DNA of 54,401 bases. Source: Bacteroides sp. Lineage in GTDB: Bacteria; Bacteroidota; Bacteroidia; Bacteroidales; Muribaculaceae. The DNA is taken from the NCBI GenBank assembly GCA_014801535.1, contig JAAVEA010000003.1:1-54401 (forward strand), read 5' to 3'. The notes under the pieces were generated by a model. That model searched no databases, was not told where the DNA came from, and saw only the letters and a program-made list of their open reading frames with translations. Of the stretch, positions 43,759 to 51,886 are shown one piece after another; position 1 is the first letter of the stretch; each line of letters begins with the position of its first letter. Both the position numbers and the translations under genes were made by a program.

Positions 43759-43997
43759 TAATGTGCAACCGCTCCGCGGTTGATATACCACCCTAAATCG
43801 CCAAACCGAGGGTTCCGCTAAAGCGGGAACCCTCGGCTAATAGAAAGTGAAACCGCTCCGCGGTTTTAATAATACAAACATTCCAAAACAAAAAGCAGCA
43901 CACCCATGACAAAAGGCTGCGCAAGACGGAGCCCAGGGGCGGGAGCTTATAGCTTCCGCAATTCTCATTTCGGCTCGATGCCGGAATGAGGATTAAA
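43759..43997 (+). repeat. About 240-bp interspersed repeat, copy A
   Basis: Bases 43759-43865 match 46021-46127 at 106 of 107 positions, and 43926-43997 closely match 46195-46266. The middle is diverged. The first part holds AACCGCTCCGCGGTT twice and a hairpin CCGAGGGTTCCGC/GCGGGAACCCTCGG. Part of it is an inverted, diverged version of the adjacent 85-bp unit. Together with the tandem repeats and A+T-rich flanks it fills 43479-44094, where no gene is seen. Confidence 0.9.
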
Positions 43998-44094
43998 TAA
44001 ACAGTTGTCCAAATTTTATAAGTTCTTAATAAACAATCCATTATACTCTTTAAATTAATTGCTTAAGGAACTTATCACAGAGCATTAAATTTCA

Positions 44095-44370
44095 TTACTT
44101 TGCATAAACGTTCCCGCTGTTGGTATCCCATATATACTCAGAATAACCTCTTGAAGAAGCAAGTTCTTCAGCTTTAGATTGACTTGAAGCAACTCCAATA
44201 TAGTCATATCCATCATGACCAGCACCGGCCCCTATTAATGCAGAACGTCCTACTGCTCCCCAATCAGTTCTGCTACCTGTTGAACTTTGTGAAGACGAGC
44301 TTGCAGCTGCCATAGAGCAAAATACCACAAGGCCTATTACTTGTAGTATTAAATTTCTTTTTTTATTCAT
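44095..44370 (-). CDS. Small exported protein of unknown function
   Basis: A 91-residue protein with an N-terminal signal peptide (ILQVIGLVVFCSMAAASSS). A Ser-rich linker is followed by a small domain with GAGAGHDGYDYIGVASS, an alternating charged helix and a C-terminal IWDTNSGNVYAK. I do not recognise it. Its ATG overlaps the stop of the upstream membrane protein by four bases (ATGA), which supports both as real genes. It is the last gene of the four-gene cluster between the two 240-bp repeats. Confidence 0.6.
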   Translation of the reverse strand: MNKKRNLILQVIGLVVFCSMAAASSSSQSSTGSRTDWGAVGRSALIGAGAGHDGYDYIGVASSQSKAEELASSRGYSEYIWDTNSGNVYAK

Positions 44371-44783
44371 ATTTTTCTATCGAATAAACATGTTAAAGTG
44401 AAAATGATAAAAACGAAAAGATAAACCAACAAATCCATCGGATCAAACGTTCCACTCACTGCATAATGAAGCTGTGCGATTTCCCATACGAATGGCAATA
44501 AAGCGCATATCCAATAGATTATTTTACCGCTTGTCGACTTATCAAGGAATGTATCTTGAAAGATTAATAACGCTGCATACCATAATCCATCTGGCAGACA
44601 GTATTTTATAAAATAACCCCATAGGGATGTATCTTCGATTTCAATGATACTAAGTCTATGCATCACTGATTGAGGCACCCAATCAAAGAAGATAATATTT
44701 TCTCGGAAAATAATGTAAATAGCTGTACCGATAATAATCATAAGGCCACTCGTGAGCAGCCTTATGATTAAAGAGTTCGTCAT
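44367..44783 (-). CDS. Small polytopic membrane protein of unknown function
   Basis: A 138-residue very hydrophobic protein with about four spans (roughly 8-28, 65-77, 88-103, 115-133) and a cytoplasmic or periplasmic loop with PQSVMHRLSIIEIEDTSLWG. It recalls small VanZ-like membrane proteins but no motif settles this. A+T-rich relative to surrounding housekeeping genes. It overlaps the next gene by four bases and follows the upstream gene by 29 bases. Confidence 0.6.
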   Translation of the reverse strand: MTNSLIIRLLTSGLMIIIGTAIYIIFRENIIFFDWVPQSVMHRLSIIEIEDTSLWGYFIKYCLPDGLWYAALLIFQDTFLDKSTSGKIIYWICALLPFVWEIAQLHYAVSGTFDPMDLLVYLFVFIIFTLTCLFDRKI

Positions 44784-44812
44784 TGATCAAGGAATATGAC
44801 TAAATGAATAAT

Positions 44813-45178
44813 CTAAATTACACTCAAACGATAAGTTTTACCGGAAAATCTTTTATCCACTTTAATGACGGTGCCTATAGAAGTTATTTTCCCTGCCGGG
44901 ATTGTCACCACCTTACTTGCCTCTCTGTAGCCATCTATCATAACAGTTACAGTGCAATTTTGATCTTCTTCATACTGGCAACTCAGACTTACAGTAAAGC
45001 TTTCTGTATCACCATATACATTAATTGTGCCGGAATATGAAGATAGGGAAAACATGCATACATTAGGAGTCCACTCTGATGGTGACGGAATCTCATTTTC
45101 CTTAGCAGCTCCATTAACAACCGGTGTTACCAAGATCGCCAATGTTGCAATAATACTAATTATCTTAAATTTCATCAT
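44813..45178 (-). CDS. Small exported beta-sandwich-like protein
   Basis: A 121-residue protein with signal peptide (IISIIATLAILVTPVVNG) and no lipobox. The mature part is rich in alternating hydrophobic/polar strands (YSGTINVYGDTESFTVSLSC, CTVTVMIDGY, SKVVTIPAGKITSIGTVIKV), with two Cys in the strands, suggesting a small Ig-like fold. Function unknown. It lies 18 bases after the first gene of the cluster and 29 bases before the membrane protein gene, so the four are likely co-transcribed. Confidence 0.6.
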   Translation of the reverse strand: MMKFKIISIIATLAILVTPVVNGAAKENEIPSPSEWTPNVCMFSLSSYSGTINVYGDTESFTVSLSCQYEEDQNCTVTVMIDGYREASKVVTIPAGKITSIGTVIKVDKRFSGKTYRLSVI

Positions 45179-45196
45179 GAGAAACCCTTACACTTT

Positions 45197-45535
45197 TTAC
45201 GCTTTCTTGATATATTCTTTCCCGTCATAATATAAGGAACCGTCAGGATAAATGGTGATACATTCACCATCGAACTTAAGTAGTACGGAACCCTGTAGAC
45301 CTCTCTCTGCTTTGAAAGAATAGTCTCTACGATTCCCGTTGATCACAATTGATACAGAGTCCTTATACACTCTCACCCAATTGGAACCATTTGCATACAA
45401 CCCTGTTGGAACATAAATATCAGAGGCTGCCAATTCTGTGTAGCCCGTAGTGTGTGAAGCTACTGTCGTTTGACCGGCTAAACATGCAGATGCACAAAGC
45501 ACAAAAGCACCGGCTATACATAAAAATTTTTTCAT
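45197..45535 (-). CDS. Small exported protein of unknown function, first gene of the cluster
   Basis: ATG at 45535 is chosen because it opens a clear signal peptide (MKKFLCIAGAFVLCASACLA); the frame stays open to 45670, but that part overlaps the structured leader and reads as low-quality protein. The 112-residue product has a mature part of about 90 residues rich in beta strands and aromatic/Gly turns (DIYVPTGLYANGSNWVRVYK, ITIYPDGSLYYDGKEYI). The last motif resembles short repeat strands in surface proteins, but I cannot name a family. Confidence 0.6.
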   Translation of the reverse strand: MKKFLCIAGAFVLCASACLAGQTTVASHTTGYTELAASDIYVPTGLYANGSNWVRVYKDSVSIVINGNRRDYSFKAERGLQGSVLLKFDGECITIYPDGSLYYDGKEYIKKA

Positions 45536-45549
45536 TATTATGTCATAAT

Positions 45550-45737
45550 GGTTGGCCTTACAGTCCAATCGGCCGGTTCTCAGATACAAAAAGCGTGGAC
45601 TGAATAGCCACACCTGCTGTTGACGGTCCTGAGAAAACCTTGTATGCAAAGGCATGAAACAGTAGCCCACGCTATAGCGTGAGAACCGCCTTGTTACCTT
45701 CTTGCATACTACGAAAATTTCTCAGGTTTTCAACAGC
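45550..45737. ncRNA. Highly folded leader or small RNA, strand uncertain
   Basis: Nested complementary segments: GCTGTTGA (45616-45623) with 45730-45737; CCTGAGAAA (45628-45636) with 45718-45726; GTATGCAA (45642-45649) with 45702-45709; and a tip hairpin CACGC-TATA-GCGTG (45668-45681) across an open bubble. A neighbouring hairpin pairs CAGTCCA (45561-45567) with TGGACTG (45596-45602). CGGTTCTCA (45574-45582) can also pair with TGAGAACCG (45680-45688). It lies just upstream of the ATG at 45535, so on the minus strand it would be a 5' leader. An independent RNA on either strand is also possible. Confidence 0.55.
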
Positions 45738-46020
45738 AAGATAAGCAAAACGCTTCTTCTTAATTAAATATGTCTGTCAATTCCGGAATGACGTTGTAAA
45801 TTTACAAATTTTTTTTTAATATCAAAAATTAAACTAAGTAGGTTTGAGAAATGAGCTAAGTAAATGTTCCAATTTATTTATACTATCTATATGTGAGCTA
45901 ATTTTTTAAGTAGCTGGTAAAAATTAATGAACAGATAAAACGAAGTTGTTGGGCTTGTCATTTTATATTTTATGGCAAATCGCCGATTACCAATTTAATG
46001 CAGATTTGACTGCGGAATAT
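45738..46020. other. A+T-rich stretch without a gene
   Basis: Between the folded element and repeat copy B there is A+T-rich sequence with no credible reading frame. It holds a minus-strand TAAATTTA at 45797-45804 with TTTG 18 bases upstream, a weak promoter candidate for the small-gene cluster, and a half-site AAGTAGCT at 45908 that matches half of the 14-bp palindrome seen at the kinase loci. Confidence 0.4.
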
Positions 46021-46266
46021 TAATGTGGAACCGCTCCGCGGTTGATATACCACCCTAAATCGCCAAACCGAGGGTTCCGCTAAAGCGGGAACCCTCGGCT
46101 AATAGAAAGTGAAACCGCTCCGCGGTTATAGAAAAAGCGTCTCTGAAAAAAGCACCCCCCGGGCCAAACTCTCCATGACAGAAACCTGCACAAAACGGAG
46201 TCCGGGGGCGGGAGCTTGTAGCTTCCGCAATCCTAATTTCGGCTCGATGCCGGAATGAGGATTAAA
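46021..46266 (+). repeat. About 240-bp interspersed repeat, copy B
   Basis: Same orientation as copy A (43759-43997). The first 107 bases differ at one position and the last 72 at a few; the middle is diverged. It ends 40 bases before the lpxB stop codon. Copies A and B enclose the four small genes. Confidence 0.9.
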
Positions 46267-46306
46267 AGGCCCTCCGTTGTACCCTCGGTTGTTTAGACCC
46301 AAGATT

Positions 46307-47728
46307 TCAATTCCCGGCAGTCTCTTCTCTTGCTTCTGTAGCAGGCTTCTTTTTCCGGCGACGTTTGGGACGTGGTGCTGCAACCTCTTCGAACTCCGTT
46401 TGACCTGCCGGCTCCGGTGGCGTCACCGGCTCAGATTCATTCGACTGAGGCTGATCTGTTTTCTCGCCTTCTTCAGCAGTTGTTGTAGGCTTTTTCTTCT
46501 TTTTGCGTTTCTTTTTCTTACGCGCTGGAATGGATTGCTCTCCTTCAACCGGAAAATCATTTCCAGAGGACTCCGGTCTCTTCGCCGGTTCATTGCCATC
46601 GGTAAGGCTATCAAAGATCAGCTCAGCCACATATTCCGAGGCTACATAATTGCCAAGACGACGCTGCATATTCCTGTAGCCGGCAATCTGCCAGTCGCGA
46701 CGTGGAGAGGGCTGCAATAAGGGGGTCAGCTCTCGCGCAATGGCATCAGCCGTGCAGTTATGCACCAATAGCTCCGGCACAACATTGTTGTTGACTATCA
46801 GATTCGGAAGCGACACATATTTAACCTTCAGAAGTTTCTCCATAATCTTATAGGAAAGCTTCATACCGTTGGCTCTATATGCCACCACCTGTGGTGTGCC
46901 TATGAGGGCTGTCTCGAGAGTAGCAGTACCCGATGTCACAACAGCCGCCTGAGAATATTTCAGCAGTGTGTGAGTAACACCGAACACCACCTTCAGACCC
47001 GGATCCTGAGCCACCTCACGATAATATTTCTCCGGAATCGAAGGGGCGGCCCCCACAACATATTGAAAATCCGGAAAACGTTTCGCCGCTTCTATCATCA
47101 GAGGCAGATTATTACGAATCTCTCCCTTGCGCGATCCGGGCAGGAGTGCGATTATCGGTTTATCGTCCGACAAACCCTGACGCTCCTGAAAATGACGGCG
47201 CGGAGGGATATGTTTCATTGAATGGGCTATCTCCTGAACCGAAGGATTTCCCACATATGTCACATCATAGCCATGCTTCTTATAAAAGGGAACTTCAAAC
47301 GGAAGGATAGAATAAAGTCTGTCTACATATTTCTTTATCCGCTTCACCCTGTATTCTTTCCAGGCCCATACCTTCGGGGAGATGAAATAATGCACCGGAA
47401 TCCCTCTTTTTGAAGCATATTTTGCGAGTTTAAGATTGAACCCCGGATAATCAATGAGTATAAGGGCATCAGGTTTATATACATCTATCAGAAGCTTGGC
47501 CTGCTTAAGGTTACGCCATAGCGACGGGAGTTTCCGCAACACTTCGCTGAAACCCATCACATTCATCTCTTTATAATGGAGGTCGGGGCGTCGGCGTGAT
47601 TCCTTCTCCATAAGATCCCCTCCGAAATATCGCAATTCGAAATCGGGGTCTGCCTCCTTTAATGCCTTTATCAGTTGCGAGGCATGCAAATCGCCCGATG
47701 CCTCGCCGGCTATCATCATATATTTCAT
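46307..47728 (-). CDS. lpxB: Lipid-A-disaccharide synthase with basic C-terminal extension
   Basis: A 473-residue protein. ATG at 47728 gives the normal LpxB start MKYMMIAGEASGDLHASQ; the frame runs open to 48172 but that part is the shadow of the divergent gene. The enzyme joins UDP-2,3-diacylglucosamine and lipid X to form the lipid A disaccharide at the inner membrane. LLPGSRKGEIRNNLPLM and ALIGTPQVVAYRANG are family hallmarks. The LpxB fold ends near residue 375; a 98-residue low-complexity tail follows with two lysine/arginine blocks (RKKKKRKKKKK and RPKRRRKKK) separated by acidic, Pro-rich sequence. Such a tail is not part of the usual enzyme. Confidence 0.94.
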   Translation of the reverse strand: MKYMMIAGEASGDLHASQLIKALKEADPDFELRYFGGDLMEKESRRRPDLHYKEMNVMGFSEVLRKLPSLWRNLKQAKLLIDVYKPDALILIDYPGFNLKLAKYASKRGIPVHYFISPKVWAWKEYRVKRIKKYVDRLYSILPFEVPFYKKHGYDVTYVGNPSVQEIAHSMKHIPPRRHFQERQGLSDDKPIIALLPGSRKGEIRNNLPLMIEAAKRFPDFQYVVGAAPSIPEKYYREVAQDPGLKVVFGVTHTLLKYSQAAVVTSGTATLETALIGTPQVVAYRANGMKLSYKIMEKLLKVKYVSLPNLIVNNNVVPELLVHNCTADAIARELTPLLQPSPRRDWQIAGYRNMQRRLGNYVASEYVAELIFDSLTDGNEPAKRPESSGNDFPVEGEQSIPARKKKKRKKKKKPTTTAEEGEKTDQPQSNESEPVTPPEPAGQTEFEEVAAPRPKRRRKKKPATEAREETAGN

Positions 47729-47774
47729 ATATGTCTTTTTATAATATTTACGCTTTACACAGCGTTTTTCGTAT

Positions 47775-49202
47775 ATGAAAAATCTATTTCCCCTATTTTT
47801 GACCATTGCAGGGTTCTTTGGTTTAATACTCTCCTCTTGTATTTCGGATGCTGTATCCATATCATCATCCGATACTCTCGCATTTTCACGCGACACCGTG
47901 AATTTCGACACCGTTTTCACCGATCTCGGAACTCCCACAGCACGTCTTATCGTCTTCAACAGAAATAAAAAGGGGATTGAGATCTCCTCCATTCGACTTC
48001 GCCGTGATGACTCAAATTTCTCCATTAACGTCGACGGTCGCAGCGGGAAGGTGTTCAACGATGTAGAGATAAGGGGAAACGACTCCATATATCTATTCAT
48101 CGAATGTTTCATTCCTGAAACACAGGCTGCCGAGCCATATCTTGTGGAAGATGAGATTGAATTTGTAACCAACGGCGTTACTCAGACCGTACGCCTTGAA
48201 GCCTACGGACAGAATGTGACACGGCTTAAAGCCACACGTGTTTCCTCTGATCTCACACTCGGCCCGGAACGCCCCATTGTGGTGTTTGATTCATTAGTGG
48301 TTGATAAAGAAGCCACTCTCAGGATTCTACCCGATACCCGACTGCTTTTCCACGATGGTGCCGAACTTATCGTACACGGTAAGATCGAGGCTGTAGGCGA
48401 ACCCGGAAAGCTTATCCAGATGCGCGGAGACCGGCTCGACAATGTGCTTCCCGATGTGGGCTACGACATACTCGCCGGGCAATGGAAGGGGATGCGAATA
48501 TCAGCAGGATCATTCGACAACCGACTTGAATATGTGGATATGCGCTCCACATCCACTGGGCTGGCTCTCGATTCCTGCGCCGACCTCTCGCGCACAAAAA
48601 TTCTTCTCCGCAATTCATGGCTTCATAACTCACAAGGCTCCGCACTATCTGCAAAATATGCTAAAGTTGAGGCCTACGGATGCTGTTTCTCCGAAGCAGG
48701 AGGCGCCGTGGTGAGCCTGACCGGAGGCGATCTAACATTTGTGCAATGCACATTCGCCAACAACTATCTTTTCTCCGCCATTGCCAATCCCATTGTATCG
48801 CTCTATCATCTCCTGCCCGACCATACCAACGATAACAATCTTCCCCTGATGAAGGCATCTTTCGAGAATTCAATCATCTACGGCATAGCAGCCGACATCA
48901 ACGAAGGAGACCTGACCGGTGCAGATGTGTTTTTCCGTTACGTATCGCTGAAATCAGCCGGCAATGACGATGACAATTTCATAAACTGCCTATGGGATAC
49001 AGACCCGCTCTTCCTCACTGATCGTCCTGAATACTACTTCAACTATCATGTACAACCCGACTCCCCGGTGATCAGTATGGGCGACCCGGCGTATGTAAAT
49101 TCAGAATGCATTACTGATATCGACGGAGTGAACCGTCTGTCGGATGGGAATCCCACCTTGGGTGCATACGCTCGCCCGGAGGAAAGGACCGCCAAGCAGT
49201 GA
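47775..49202 (+). CDS. Exported lipoprotein with probable beta-helix domain
   Basis: A 475-residue lipoprotein (lipobox LILSSC, Cys22). The first part (about 25-160) is Ig-like, with DTVNFDTVFTDLGTPTARL and FNRNKKGIEISSIRL, reminiscent of ASPM/HYDIN-like sandwich domains. From about 170 to 400 there are short repeats with INxSxFxxxxxxAL-like periodicity (DLSRTKILLRNSWLHNSQ, LTFVQCTFANNY), suggesting a right-handed beta-helix. The end (DPAYVNSECITDIDGVNRL with PTLGAY) is common in surface proteins with pectate-lyase-like folds. No catalytic site is seen. It is divergent from lpxB with only 46 bases between. Confidence 0.75.
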   Translation: MKNLFPLFLTIAGFFGLILSSCISDAVSISSSDTLAFSRDTVNFDTVFTDLGTPTARLIVFNRNKKGIEISSIRLRRDDSNFSINVDGRSGKVFNDVEIRGNDSIYLFIECFIPETQAAEPYLVEDEIEFVTNGVTQTVRLEAYGQNVTRLKATRVSSDLTLGPERPIVVFDSLVVDKEATLRILPDTRLLFHDGAELIVHGKIEAVGEPGKLIQMRGDRLDNVLPDVGYDILAGQWKGMRISAGSFDNRLEYVDMRSTSTGLALDSCADLSRTKILLRNSWLHNSQGSALSAKYAKVEAYGCCFSEAGGAVVSLTGGDLTFVQCTFANNYLFSAIANPIVSLYHLLPDHTNDNNLPLMKASFENSIIYGIAADINEGDLTGADVFFRYVSLKSAGNDDDNFINCLWDTDPLFLTDRPEYYFNYHVQPDSPVISMGDPAYVNSECITDIDGVNRLSDGNPTLGAYARPEERTAKQ

Positions 49203-49249
49203 AGTTAGAATAGAGAGAGAAGATTGTAGGATTTACGGATTATTATAGC

Positions 49250-49257
49250 TAATTTTG
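49250..49257 (+). promoter_or_regulatory. Possible -7 element of the glutaminyl-cyclase-like gene
   Basis: TAATTTTG, 19 bases before the ATG at 49277. The nearest ATTG is 23 bases upstream rather than 20. Confidence 0.45.
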
Positions 49258-49276
49258 CATTTAAATGATTTAGAAA

Positions 49277-50242
49277 ATGTCAATTCAACATATATTGTTG
49301 GGAGCATCGCTCCTCCTTCTCTCTTGCGGAGGCAAATCATCTGCCGTATCAACATCCGACAACAAGTCTGATGAGCAGACGGCCGCATCGGTTTCGTCTT
49401 TCTCAGCCGACAGCGCCTACGCATATTTAGCCCGACAGGTGGAATTCGGACCCCGTGTTCCGAACACCGATGCTCACCGGCTTACGGGTGATTGGCTTGT
49501 CGGCGAGCTGAAGCGACATGGAGCTGAAGTTATCGAACAGAAGACTGATCTCAAAGCCTTCGACGGCACCGTGCTTCACGCCCGTAATATATTCGGCCGC
49601 ATTAATCCTGAGGCAACCGCAAGAATCCTTCTTCTCGCTCACTATGACTGCCGTCCGTGGGCCGATCAGGATCCCGACACATCGAAACACAACACTCCCG
49701 TCGATGGTGCCAACGACGGTGCGAGCGGGGTGGCTGTAATTCTTGAGACCGCCCGTCAGCTTAAGGCCTCCAATTCCAATCTTGGCGTTGACTTCCTCTT
49801 TGTGGATGCCGAAGACTGGGGAACCGACGGGAATGATGAATCCTGGGCCATGGGCACACGCTACTTTGCCGAGAATCCTCCGGTGGAAGGATACACACCT
49901 TCATATGCCATTCTACTTGACATGGTGGGCGGAAAAGACGCAGTCTTCCCACGTGAATTTTTCTCACAACAGAATGCAGCAAACCTCAACGATGCTTTCT
50001 GGGCCGCGGCTCATAAAGCAGGACACGCCGAACGTTTTCCAAATGTCATGGGAGGAGCTGTAACCGACGATCATGTGGAATTGCTTAAAGCCGGAATCCC
50101 CGCAATCGATATAATAGAATTCAATGCCGGTTCGGGATTCAACCCCAATTGGCACACCTCCACCGACAATCTCGATAATATATCTAAAGAGACCCTCGGA
50201 GCTGTAGGCGAATCGTTAATGCAATTTCTTTCAGCACAATAA
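49277..50242 (+). CDS. M28-family zinc lipoprotein, probable glutaminyl-peptide cyclotransferase
   Basis: A 321-residue lipoprotein (lipobox LLLSC, Cys17) with the M28/glutaminyl cyclase fold. The single-zinc ligands of the type II cyclase group are visible: Asp147 in DGANDGASG, Glu179 in VDAEDWG, His266 in VTDDHVEL; LLDMVGGKD is also typical. HYDCRPW precedes. In Bacteroidetes such cyclases convert N-terminal Gln of exported proteins to pyroglutamate in the periplasm, since signal peptidase often leaves Gln first. An aminopeptidase activity is the alternative. It stands between the beta-helix lipoprotein and tyrS. Confidence 0.8.
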   Translation: MSIQHILLGASLLLLSCGGKSSAVSTSDNKSDEQTAASVSSFSADSAYAYLARQVEFGPRVPNTDAHRLTGDWLVGELKRHGAEVIEQKTDLKAFDGTVLHARNIFGRINPEATARILLLAHYDCRPWADQDPDTSKHNTPVDGANDGASGVAVILETARQLKASNSNLGVDFLFVDAEDWGTDGNDESWAMGTRYFAENPPVEGYTPSYAILLDMVGGKDAVFPREFFSQQNAANLNDAFWAAAHKAGHAERFPNVMGGAVTDDHVELLKAGIPAIDIIEFNAGSGFNPNWHTSTDNLDNISKETLGAVGESLMQFLSAQ

Positions 50243-50251
50243 GCCATAGCC

Positions 50252-50415
50252 TTCGCGAAGCTGTTTCCACCGCGGCTGAAAAGCTCGATTATTGCCGAAG
50301 CACCCTCGCGAAGCTGTTTCCGTCGCGGCTGAAAGCCCGGTTCACTCTCGCGAAGCGGTTTCCACCGCGGCTGAAAGCCCGGTTCACCCTCGCGAAGCTG
50401 TTTCCGCCGCGGCTG
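50252..50415 (+). repeat. GC-rich tandem repeats before tyrS
   Basis: Four units of (C)TCGCGAAGCTGTTTCC-x-CCGCGGCTG start at 50252, 50305, 50347 and 50389. The last three have an exact 42-base period. Each unit contains the palindromes TCGCGA and CCGCGG. The array begins ten bases after the cyclase stop and ends about 48 bases before tyrS. Confidence 0.88.
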
Positions 50416-50462
50416 TGCCGCAATAAATAAGATTGAATATCAAAAAAGAATTTAAATTAAAT

Positions 50463-51755
50463 ATGGATTTCATTGAAGAATTAACCTGGCGCGGTATGAT
50501 TCATACCATGATGCCCGGCACCGATGAGCAGTTGAAAAAAGAGATGACAACCGCTTACCTCGGTATCGATCCCACAGCAGATTCTCTTCATATCGGCCAC
50601 CTCTGCGGCGTGATGATGCTTCGCCATTTCCAACGTTGCGGACATAAGCCTCTCGCTCTTGTGGGCGGTGCGACAGGCATGATCGGCGACCCTTCGGGCA
50701 AATCTGCCGAACGTAATCTTCTTGACGAAGACACTCTGCGCCACAATCAGGAGTGCATCAAGAAACAGCTTGCAAAGTTCCTCGATTTTGAAAGCGATGC
50801 GCCTAACCGTGCCGAACTTGTCAACAATTACGACTGGACCAAGGATGTGACTTTCCTCGACTTCGCCCGCGAAATCGGCAAGCATATCACCGTGAACTAC
50901 ATGATGGCCAAGGATAGCGTTCAGAAGCGTCTCAACGGTGAGGCTCGCGATGGACTTAGCTTCACCGAGTTCACCTATCAGCTCCTTCAGGGCTTCGACT
51001 TCCTCCATCTTTATGAAGCCAAGAACTGCAAGCTACAGCTTGGCGGGTCAGACCAATGGGGCAATATCACCACAGGCGCAGAGCTTATCCGACGCAAGAA
51101 CGGCGGTGAAGTGTTTGCTCTTACCTGCCCTCTGATCACTAAAGCCGATGGCGGCAAGTTCGGTAAGACTGAGAGCGGTAACGTATGGCTTGATCCCAAA
51201 TACACCTCTCCCTATAAATTCTACCAGTTCTGGCTCAACGTATCTGATGAGGATGCCGAGAAGTATATCAAGATCTTCACCTCCCTTCCCAAGGAGGAGA
51301 TTGATGCACTTGTTGAGGAGCACAAGCAGGATCCGGGCGCACGTCCTCTTCAGAAACGTCTCGCCAAGGAAGTGACCATAATGGTGCATAGTGAGAAGGA
51401 TTATGAGGCTGCCGTTGAGGCTTCCAAGATTCTCTTCTCCAACCAGGCAGCCGAAGCGTTGCGCAACATTGATGAGAAGACCCTCCTCGATGTATTCGAG
51501 GGTGTGCCCATGTATGAAGTGGCGAAATCGGAGCTTGAAGCAGGCGTGCCTGTTCTCGAACTCCTTGCCGTGAAGACCCCTGTTTTCTCTTCAAAGGGGG
51601 AGGCCCGCAAGATGGTTCAGGGCAACGGCGTAAGCATCAACAAGGAGAAATTCACCGACCCCAACGGTACAATCGATGCCTCAGCCCTCCTCGGCGGCAA
51701 ATATATCCACGTGCAGAAAGGGAAGAAGAACCATTACCTCATTAAGGCTGTATAA
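50463..51755 (+). CDS. tyrS: Tyrosyl-tRNA synthetase
   Basis: A 430-residue TyrRS. ATG at 50463 ([12 protein letters not shown]) is chosen; the frame opens 30 bases earlier with a less likely ATG. The HIGH-like motif is in [11 protein letters not shown], the KMSKS-like motif in KFGKTESGN, and tyrosine-binding YQLLQGFDF with GGSDQWGNI are intact. A C-terminal S4 domain (about 350-430) is present. A strong terminator follows at 51804. Confidence 0.97.
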   Translation: MDFIEELTWRGMIHTMMPGTDEQLKKEMTTAYLGIDPTADSLHIGHLCGVMMLRHFQRCGHKPLALVGGATGMIGDPSGKSAERNLLDEDTLRHNQECIKKQLAKFLDFESDAPNRAELVNNYDWTKDVTFLDFAREIGKHITVNYMMAKDSVQKRLNGEARDGLSFTEFTYQLLQGFDFLHLYEAKNCKLQLGGSDQWGNITTGAELIRRKNGGEVFALTCPLITKADGGKFGKTESGNVWLDPKYTSPYKFYQFWLNVSDEDAEKYIKIFTSLPKEEIDALVEEHKQDPGARPLQKRLAKEVTIMVHSEKDYEAAVEASKILFSNQAAEALRNIDEKTLLDVFEGVPMYEVAKSELEAGVPVLELLAVKTPVFSSKGEARKMVQGNGVSINKEKFTDPNGTIDASALLGGKYIHVQKGKKNHYLIKAV

Positions 51756-51803
51756 GAATTATATTAGCAATAGTCCGTTAAGTATTTAATGACCAACAAA
51801 GTA

Positions 51804-51850
51804 AAGAATCGGATTCGCCCAAGTGTGAATCCGATTCTTCTTATTTTTTG
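51804..51850 (+). terminator. Terminator of tyrS
   Basis: AAGAATCGGATTC (51804-51816) with its exact complement (51827-51839), a 10-base loop, then CTTATTTTTTG. It lies between convergent genes and may also serve the kinase gene on the other strand. Confidence 0.88.
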
Positions 51851-51886
51851 TCACAACTTAAACAAGTGCGTAAGACCCGCCTCCAC

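Noticed and set aside
45536..45670. Longer start for the small exported protein at 45197
   Set aside because: It would place 45 non-hydrophobic residues before a perfect signal peptide and runs through the folded RNA element.
47729..48172. 148-residue N-terminal extension of lpxB
   Set aside because: It overlaps the divergent lipoprotein gene on the opposite strand, reads as its shadow, and the true LpxB start motif lies at 47728.
50252..50415. CRISPR-like array
   Set aside because: The units are contiguous near-identical repeats with no unique spacers and no cas genes nearby.
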